A stretch of 64,000 bases of DNA, from assembly GCA_035491895.1 (NCBI GenBank), contig DATJJY010000060.1, positions 1 through 64,000 on the forward strand, written 5' to 3'. Source of the DNA: DASTHG01 sp035491895. GTDB taxonomy: Bacteria; Gemmatimonadota; Gemmatimonadetes; Gemmatimonadales; GWC2-71-9. How positions within the stretch are numbered: position 1 is the first letter of the stretch; every line of letters begins with the position of its first letter. This document shows positions 58,587-64,000 of the stretch, in pieces. The notes beneath the pieces are model-generated. The model made no database searches and was not told where the DNA came from. It worked only from the letters and a program-made list of their open reading frames with translations. The position numbers were made by a program, and so were the translations under genes.

Positions 58587-60533
58587 CTAGTCCAGCTGCA
58601 CGCCGAACCGCTCACTCCACGCCGCGAGCCCGGCCAGCCACCAGGTCCGGTGTGGGTCGAGGGTGCGTGCGCGGCGAACCTCGCTCGACGCCACCGGTGG
58701 AAGCCGTGCAGCGGCAGCGAGCAGCCGATCCAGCGCGGGAAGCTCGGGAAGCCAGGTCCGGATCGGCACCTCGAACCCGATCTTGTCGGAGCGGTCGAGT
58801 ATCGCGTCGGGGACGATGCCCCGCATCGCGGCGCGGAATACCGCTTTGCTCGAGCCATCGGCTTCGAGCAGATACTCCTCAGGAAGGGCGAGCAAGAACT
58901 CCGCGAGCCGCGGCGTGAGAAACGGCACGCGTTCTTCCAGGGAGTGCGCCATGGAGTTCCGGTCCTGGTAGCGGAGCTGCGCGGGAATGCTCCGCGCAGT
59001 CAGCGCGAGCCAGAGCGCTTCGCGCAGCACGTGCCGGCCGCGGGGGCCGCTCCACCACGGCGTGCGCGGGGCGAGCCCGTGGCGCCGCCCCCAGCGCCGG
59101 CTGATCCACGGTCGGTACGCGCGTCCCGAAGCGCGTAACGCCGTGCGGGTCCAGGAAGTCGGCAGCGCCATCGCCAGGCTGCGCAACACCGTGCCGCGCA
59201 TCGCGGGGTCACCTGGCTGCCGGGCGCGGGAGAGCCGCCACAGCATCGCCACCGCCTCGCCCGGCGCGCCCTGGCGCAGCAAGGAGGCAAGGCGTGCGGG
59301 CCAGAAATAGCGATAGCCGGCGAGCAGCTCGTCGCTGCCTTGTCCACTCAGCAGCACTTTCACCCCGGCATCCCGGGCCAGCCGGCAGAGGCGGTACTGC
59401 GCGTACACCGCCGGCGTACGGAAGGGCTCGCCATGGGCGGCGAGGAGCGCGTCCAGCTCGCCGGCCCATTCCGCGGGGTGCAGCCGCACCTTGTGGGGGA
59501 CGGCCCCGGCCGCGCCGTTCGCGATATCGATCCACGGCTCTTCGCTCCGCGCGCCATGGTCGCCGATGTAGCTGAACGTGTGGATGTCGAGCTGCGGGCC
59601 GCCGGCGGCGCGCATCGCCAGGGTGACCGAGGACGAATCCACGCCACCCGACAGGAGGACGCCGACTTGGACGTCGCTGCGGAGATGCAGCGCCACGCTC
59701 TCGAGAAACAGGTCGCGCAGCTGTACCGCCGCCTCGTCGAACGACACTTCGAGGGTCCGGTCCAAATCGGGTCGCCAGTATGGGACCGGCGCGAGCTCGG
59801 CGGGCCGAGTCAGGTCCACCACGGCGTAGTGGGCAGCCGGGAGGGCGTGGACCCCCTCGTACATGGTATCGGCGCTATGGTCGGTGACGCCGGCGTCCAG
59901 GTAGTCGTGGACGCCCTGGGGGTGCGCGCGCACGTCACCGGCGAGCGCGGGCAAGAGTGGCGGAATCTCTGACGCGAACGCCAGCGTCTCGGATCGCACT
60001 ACGTAATAGAGTGGCTTGATGCCGAAGGGATCGCGCCCCAGGACGAGGCGGCCTGCCGCAAGGTCGAGGATCGCGAATGCGAACATGCCGACGAGCTTGG
60101 GCAGGGAATCAAGGCCCCATTCCTGAAAGGCTGTGAGCAGGACCTCGGTATCGGAGCGGGAGCGAAAGCGCCGGCCGCGAGCTTCCAGCTCACGGCGCAG
60201 CTCGACGTAGTTGTAGATCTCGCCGTTCAGGACGACGGCGTGCCGGCCATCCTGAGACACCATCGGCTGGTGACCGCTCGGGGAGAGATCGATGATCGCC
60301 AGCCGTCGGCAGCCGAGGACGACGTTCGCGGCCCCCGGGAAGGGGTGGGGCGTTGCGAGCGAAGCGCGGCGACCCTCCCGATCGAGCGTGTACGCGCTCG
60401 TCTCACGCGGTGCGAAAACGAGCATTCCTGCATCGTCCGGCCCGCGGTGGGCCAGGGCGGCGAGTCTGCGGCCCATCTCCGCCACCAGGACGTCGCTCGA
60501 CTCGCCGCTCACGAGCCCCGCGATACCGCACAT
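58587..60533 (-). CDS. Asparagine synthetase (glutamine-hydrolysing) homologue, AsnB family
   Basis: 648 aa. The N-terminal glutaminase domain starts MCGIAGLVSG with the nucleophilic Cys2, and holds RLAIIDLSPSGHQPM and VVLNGEIYNY. The synthetase half has the PP-loop LLSGGVDSSSV (about residue 295) and SGQGSDELLAGY. Such enzymes make asparagine, but relatives also close lasso-peptide rings or amidate cell-surface sugars and peptides. The neighbours (HprK-like kinase, NTP_transf_5) favour a specialised role. The glutaminase domain looks intact, so it should use glutamine. ATGA overlap with the preceding signal-peptidase-like gene. Confidence 0.93.
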   Translation of the reverse strand: MCGIAGLVSGESSDVLVAEMGRRLAALAHRGPDDAGMLVFAPRETSAYTLDREGRRASLATPHPFPGAANVVLGCRRLAIIDLSPSGHQPMVSQDGRHAVVLNGEIYNYVELRRELEARGRRFRSRSDTEVLLTAFQEWGLDSLPKLVGMFAFAILDLAAGRLVLGRDPFGIKPLYYVVRSETLAFASEIPPLLPALAGDVRAHPQGVHDYLDAGVTDHSADTMYEGVHALPAAHYAVVDLTRPAELAPVPYWRPDLDRTLEVSFDEAAVQLRDLFLESVALHLRSDVQVGVLLSGGVDSSSVTLAMRAAGGPQLDIHTFSYIGDHGARSEEPWIDIANGAAGAVPHKVRLHPAEWAGELDALLAAHGEPFRTPAVYAQYRLCRLARDAGVKVLLSGQGSDELLAGYRYFWPARLASLLRQGAPGEAVAMLWRLSRARQPGDPAMRGTVLRSLAMALPTSWTRTALRASGRAYRPWISRRWGRRHGLAPRTPWWSGPRGRHVLREALWLALTARSIPAQLRYQDRNSMAHSLEERVPFLTPRLAEFLLALPEEYLLEADGSSKAVFRAAMRGIVPDAILDRSDKIGFEVPIRTWLPELPALDRLLAAAARLPPVASSEVRRARTLDPHRTWWLAGLAAWSERFGVQLD

Positions 60534-61078
60534 CAGGACGTGGGGCCCCGCCCGCCCCGCAGCCGGGCGACCTGGCCGTATAGCCGGCGCGCCTGCATGG
60601 CTGCTGCCCGGGCGAGCGGTGGGTGGATCTCCAGCAGGGCCCGGATCGCGGCCTGGTTGATGGTCGCGACCAGTGCGCCGGGCCAGCCGCGGTGCGTCGG
60701 CGGCCCGACCGGCTGCCATACGTCGGCGTCGGCCCGGCGCCACTCGGTTACGAGGCCGACGGCCCGCTCGATCGGAACCGGCGGATCGCATGTCGCGGAC
60801 GCGTCGCCGCGGGTGATGAAGTAGCCGCGGGCGCGCCCCCCCCGGCCTCGCCCGACGAGCCGGTGGGCGACCAGGCCGCTCCCCTGCATGTACACGACGA
60901 CGTCACCCGATCGGTAATCAGTCGTCTCGCGGCACGACAGCCGGATGCGAGCCCCCGGCGGCAGCGTCGCGCCCATACTTCCACCCTGGACTTGAGACTC
61001 GACGTGCGCATGCGTGTGCTTGAGGAGAGCGGCGATGGCGGACAGGTCTTGGGGAGAAACGAAAGCCGCGGCGGTCAC
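60533..61078 (-). CDS. S24/S26-family signal-peptidase-like protein with a Ser/His dyad
   Basis: 181 aa. The catalytic serine is Ser34 in QGGSMGATLPPG. Where bacterial signal peptidase I has a lysine, this protein has LVAHRLVGRG (His72), followed by YFITRGDASATCDPP (Asp92). That arrangement is that of the ER/archaeal-type peptidases (SipW, SPC). There is no N-terminal membrane helix, but a moderately hydrophobic C-terminal segment follows the domain. Its position between ferritin-like genes and asnB suggests it cleaves a leader peptide of a product made by the same operon. Confidence 0.85.
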   Translation of the reverse strand: MTAAAFVSPQDLSAIAALLKHTHAHVESQVQGGSMGATLPPGARIRLSCRETTDYRSGDVVVYMQGSGLVAHRLVGRGRGGRARGYFITRGDASATCDPPVPIERAVGLVTEWRRADADVWQPVGPPTHRGWPGALVATINQAAIRALLEIHPPLARAAAMQARRLYGQVARLRGGRGPTS

Positions 61079-61833
61079 ACCTCACTGTTCCGGACCGCGG
61101 CGATTCGCTCCTGCGATTGCTGCACGGCGACCTCGACCTCGTGTTGCGCGAATCCGGCCTCGAGCCGCTCTTGCTGGGCGACGCCGTACTTGGTCACGCG
61201 CAGCCCGCCGTTGGCGAAGACCTGCTGGAATGCCGTCATCCCCTGCGTCAACGCCGCGGCCATCTTCAGCACGTTGCGCGGATCGCGCTCGATCTCGCGC
61301 CGGATCCATTCATTGGCAAACCGGATGTGATGCACCTCGTCCGCCTGCTGCTGCTCGAACAGCTCGGCGAGCTCGGTGTCCCCTTCGCGCCGCGCCTGGC
61401 CCAGGGCGTAGGTCGCGGCATCGAGCCCGTCCGCCTCGAAGCTGCGGTTCTGTACTGCGAGACGCCCGATCAGGTGCGGGATCTTCCCGAGAATGCGGTA
61501 TTGGAAGTCGAGCACCGGGTACTGGCCGACGCGCCCACCCCGCGCGCTGAAGAGCCGCTGATACGCCATCGTGTGGCGCGCCTCGTCGAAGCACTGGCGC
61601 GCCAGCCACATGCGCAACGGCCATTCGACGTCGGGAAACTCGGTGAGATGGCGGGAGGCGTTCTCGAGCACGCTGCATTCTTCGTGCATCTGGCGATGCA
61701 GGAACTCCATCTGCCATTCCGGAGTGCCGTCCGGGTAGTTCTCGCACTCCACCCAGCGCCGCTTCACCACGAAGCGGGGCTCGCGCGCCGGGCCTTCTGC
61801 GAACAGCGCCGGATCGAGATCGGGCGTCGTCAC
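61075..61833 (-). CDS. Ferritin-like di-iron protein, DUF455/COG2833-type (1 of 3)
   Basis: 252 aa, all helical. A full set of possible iron ligands is visible: Glu near 51-52, Glu84 and His87 in CFDEARHTM, Glu133 in NRSFEADGLD, and Glu166 and His169 in ADEVHHIRFANEW (two ExxH pairs). Such proteins may be oxygenases or oxidases. ATGA overlaps join it to the second ferritin-like gene and the peptidase gene. Confidence 0.85.
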   Translation of the reverse strand: MTTPDLDPALFAEGPAREPRFVVKRRWVECENYPDGTPEWQMEFLHRQMHEECSVLENASRHLTEFPDVEWPLRMWLARQCFDEARHTMAYQRLFSARGGRVGQYPVLDFQYRILGKIPHLIGRLAVQNRSFEADGLDAATYALGQARREGDTELAELFEQQQADEVHHIRFANEWIRREIERDPRNVLKMAAALTQGMTAFQQVFANGGLRVTKYGVAQQERLEAGFAQHEVEVAVQQSQERIAAVRNSEV

Positions 61834-62627
61834 TTGATCTGGTCCGGCAGAATCGAACGGAACCCGGCCTGCCGGAGCACCTCCAGCACCTCTTCACGTG
61901 TGAATTCCGCTTCCATCCGGCCCTCGACGTTCACCGCCGGGGCCTCCTTCGGTGGAATCACGATGCCGACCGTATTCACTTCGCCGGGTTTGGGGAGCAA
62001 GGCGCCGTTCACCTGACGCAGGTGCCGGATGGCCAGCGCCACCTTGAGCAGCACGCGCGGATCCTCTTCGGTGAGACGCTTGATCCAGCGGTTGGCGAAC
62101 CGCACATGAGTGATCTCGTCGGCGAGAATCGCGTCGAACAGGTCGGCGGTCGTCGCATCGCCGTGCTGGCGCCACACGTGCCGCATCTGTCCCAGGATGT
62201 CGATGAGTCCGGCCTCGAACGTGCGATTCTCGACCGCCAGCCGCCCCGGCAGGTCATCGAGCATCAGCGTCACGCCCCACTCGAAGTTCGCGATCGGGAA
62301 CTCGCCTTTCCGGCCACCGATCTCCCCCAGGCGGCGCAACAACGACAACGCGTGCCGCGCTTCGTCGAAGCATTGGCGTGCCATCGCCAAGCGGAGATCC
62401 CACGGGGTTTCGGGGAAATCGACGAGGCTCTGAGACGCGATCTCGAGCACGCCGAGCTCGTTGTTCATCTGGCGGTGCAGCCGCTCGCGCCGCGAGGTGT
62501 CGGACATGTCGGGCCACTCGGCCATCTCGGCGTCGGTGTGGACGACGGTGAAACAGGCTTCCCGCGCCGGGTCATTCCGCAGCGTGACGCCGCGAACGGA
62601 CTTGGTCTCGACGACGCCGGCCTTCAT
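61830..62627 (-). CDS. Ferritin-like di-iron protein, DUF455/COG2833-type (2 of 3)
   Basis: 265 aa from ATG 62627, which overlaps the preceding stop as ATGA. It is a paralogue of the protein encoded next: HRQMNNELGVLEIASQSL aligns with HRQMHEECSVLENASRHL. Possible ligands are Glu57, Glu89 and His92 in CFDEARHAL, Glu138 in NRTFEAGLID, and Glu171 and His174 in ADEITHVRFANRW. A C-terminal extension of about 45 aa (EGRMEAEFTREEVLEVLRQA) is absent from copy 1. Confidence 0.85.
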   Translation of the reverse strand: MKAGVVETKSVRGVTLRNDPAREACFTVVHTDAEMAEWPDMSDTSRRERLHRQMNNELGVLEIASQSLVDFPETPWDLRLAMARQCFDEARHALSLLRRLGEIGGRKGEFPIANFEWGVTLMLDDLPGRLAVENRTFEAGLIDILGQMRHVWRQHGDATTADLFDAILADEITHVRFANRWIKRLTEEDPRVLLKVALAIRHLRQVNGALLPKPGEVNTVGIVIPPKEAPAVNVEGRMEAEFTREEVLEVLRQAGFRSILPDQIK

Positions 62628-63184
62628 CCGGCATCCACCGTTTGCGGTGCCGGGCGGAAGGCGGTCATCTCGGGGACTCGGGCGGCGACCCCGCGCAGCT
62701 GCTGCAACCAGTCGGCATCGCGCAACGCGAGATCGGGCCGCTCGGCCTGCACGGCGTCCCGGTCGGACTTGAGCCGCGTGTAATCGTGCAGGATGCGCTC
62801 GAGGATCCGAACCGTCGGCTCGTCCAGCAGGGGGTCGGTGCGCGAGAGGTAATCGCGGTAGCGGGACTCCAGGTCCACGATGAGGGCGTCGTAGAACCCC
62901 ACCACCCGCCGGTTGGTCTCGCGCGTTGCGGCCAGCTGCTCCAGCACCCGCCGGTACGCGTCGGTCGGGGGAAGATCGAAGTGCAGGGCGGCTCGCAGAT
63001 CGGGGGCGCGCCGGCCGAGCGCATCGGCGTGCTGCGCGAAATCCCAGATGTGGCGGCCGAAGAGCGTCTTCACTTCGAGCTCGGGCGTCGTGGGGACCCA
63101 GCGGGCGAGCGTTTCCATGAGAGTGACGGCGACGTGGCGATACGTCCCGATGATGTCGGCTCGCTCGCGAACGGAGATTCCCAT
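62624..63184 (-). CDS. Small ferritin-like four-helix protein with altered ligand spacing (3 of 3)
   Basis: 186 aa, all helical and shorter than the two other proteins. Residues that could bind metal are Glu37, His45, Asp48 and His52 in GRHIWDFAQHADALGRR, and Glu122, Glu129 and His133 in LDEPTVRILERILHDYTR. Thus the ExxH pairs of the neighbours appear here as (D/E)xxxH. It may be a divergent ferritin-like fold or a partner that lost oxygen chemistry. The start codon touches the stop of the HprK-like gene (TAATG). Confidence 0.65.
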   Translation of the reverse strand: MGISVRERADIIGTYRHVAVTLMETLARWVPTTPELEVKTLFGRHIWDFAQHADALGRRAPDLRAALHFDLPPTDAYRRVLEQLAATRETNRRVVGFYDALIVDLESRYRDYLSRTDPLLDEPTVRILERILHDYTRLKSDRDAVQAERPDLALRDADWLQQLRGVAARVPEMTAFRPAPQTVDAG

Positions 63185-64000
63185 TACTCCTCCACGGTCT
63201 GCGCAATCAACGCCGCGGTCTCCTCGGGAGGCCCGGGTCGTACAAGGTAGCACGGAACCCGGGCGATCAGGGAGGCGAGTCCCATCACGCGGCGCTCGCC
63301 GGCCATGCCCCACAAGCTGCAGGCGAGCGGCGTCAGGCGGCGCACGTCGCTGCGGGCTGGAACCAGGCGCTCGAGGTGGGGCGTCGACGTGAACGGCTCG
63401 AGGAATACGATCGCCGCCAGATGGTGGGGAGGCGGCCGGTCGGCCGCTGGGAACAGGCGGCTCGCGGGCACGCGCCGTCGCACACTTCCATCCGGGAACT
63501 GTTCGTCGACCGATGGCACTCGCGCGAGCGCCTCCACCACGGCGGCCGCGGCGGGACCCGGCTTGATCGTGGCGCTGCGTCGCACCGGCACGAGCTCGAG
63601 GGAGGGGAGACGAACGCCGATCAGCTCATCGCCGAGGAACGCATGCCCGAGCGCGGCCAGCGCGAGCGACAGCGTTGTTTTCCCGGTGCCCTTCTGGCCC
63701 ATCAGCAGCACGCCGCTCCCGCACACGCGCACGGCCGCGGCGTGAAAGAAGACGACGTCGCGCTGCAATCGCAGCAAACGATTGACCGCGAGGTTCCCGA
63801 TGAATCCCTGCCACGGCGTGCGCCGGTCGGCCAGCACGTGCGGCTCGGCGAACGCGAATTGCGGCCCGGCGCCGAACAACCGCCAGCCGGAGGCCGACAA
63901 ATCGTGTTCCGAGTACCCGCGCTCCGGGAAGACGGTGAGCGCGAACGCGATGGGATCGAGCGGTTCGGGGTCCTGGAACGTGACGAGGACGAATGACGAC
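63184..64000 (-). CDS. HprK-related kinase, 5' end beyond the window
   Basis: At least 272 aa; the frame stays open to the window edge and begins outside it. The P-loop is LLMGQKGTGKTTLSLALAAL, followed by HAFLGDELIGV with the aspartate typical of HprK (GDD/GDE motif), and a later PHHLAAIVFLEPF. HprK-related kinases of this short type stand in lasso-peptide and PqqD-linked clusters, where they phosphorylate or otherwise modify peptides. It is the first seen gene of the terminal minus-strand set. Confidence 0.85.
   Translation of the reverse strand, partial: SSFVLVTFQDPEPLDPIAFALTVFPERGYSEHDLSASGWRLFGAGPQFAFAEPHVLADRRTPWQGFIGNLAVNRLLRLQRDVVFFHAAAVRVCGSGVLLMGQKGTGKTTLSLALAALGHAFLGDELIGVRLPSLELVPVRRSATIKPGPAAAAVVEALARVPSVDEQFPDGSVRRRVPASRLFPAADRPPPHHLAAIVFLEPFTSTPHLERLVPARSDVRRLTPLACSLWGMAGERRVMGLASLIARVPCYLVRPGPPEETAALIAQTVEE

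Overview
The window looks like chromosomal DNA from a very GC-rich, Gram-negative (diderm) bacterium. Outer-membrane TolC channels, an RND pump, beta-barrel proteins and many lipoproteins show the outer membrane. Arrays of MacB/FtsX-type permeases, a BTAD regulator beside a Ser/Thr kinase with a repeat-rich tail, and a BshB1-type bacillithiol deacetylase make a Gemmatimonadota-like organism my best guess. That assignment is inference; no rRNA or tRNA gene was seen.

Left part (0-17 kb). A long minus-strand run reads from 16.9 kb down to 0: creatininase-family hydrolase and a small exported protein; a TolC-like channel, a MacA-like adaptor, one ABC ATPase and six consecutive FtsX/MacB permeases arranged as three A/B pairs; then bshB1, a cysteine desulfurase, mnmA (tRNA 2-thiolation) and a lipoprotein. 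Many junctions overlap by 4 nt (ATGA/GTGA), so translational coupling is likely.

Middle part (17-34 kb). Plus-strand genes encode a very large NtrY-like sensor kinase, an outer-membrane protein with a small partner, and a lipoprotein of about 2,260 residues built from Ig-like repeats, a beta-helix and a C-terminal propeller. Then come ispG, a metallo-beta-lactamase/double-rhodanese protein, msrA, csaA and a small outer-membrane protein closed by a clear terminator.

Operon at 34-49 kb. A promoter-like site precedes an RND pump, TolC and adaptor trio. The same run continues with a YdjC-like deacetylase, a DinB-like protein, an aldo/keto reductase, a PLP deaminase/desulfhydrase, an M28 peptidase, a DDAH-like enzyme, an isoprenylcysteine-methyltransferase-like protein, a glycosidase-like lipoprotein, a methyltransferase and a membrane protein with an M15-like tail. 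Two genes appear to start with CTG inside a CTGA overlap.

Right part (49-64 kb). A secreted TPR-like protein is divergent from a BTAD regulator, which is followed by a Ser/Thr kinase and an exported protein of unknown function; this stretch has visibly lower GC at third codon positions. On the minus strand come a class V aminotransferase-like protein and a lipoprotein. The end is a tightly overlapping set: HprK-like kinase (cut by the window edge), three ferritin-like proteins, an ER-type signal peptidase homologue, an asparagine-synthetase homologue and an NTP_transf_5 nucleotidyltransferase. The kinase/AsnB/nucleotidyltransferase combination recalls lasso-peptide and related peptide-modification loci, but the ferritin-like trio and Ser/His peptidase are not part of the usual set. 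This is the best candidate for an undescribed system.

Two hairpins made of the same 10-bp unit (TGGAGGTTGG-like) sit directly upstream of start codons at 6.8 kb and 56.6 kb.
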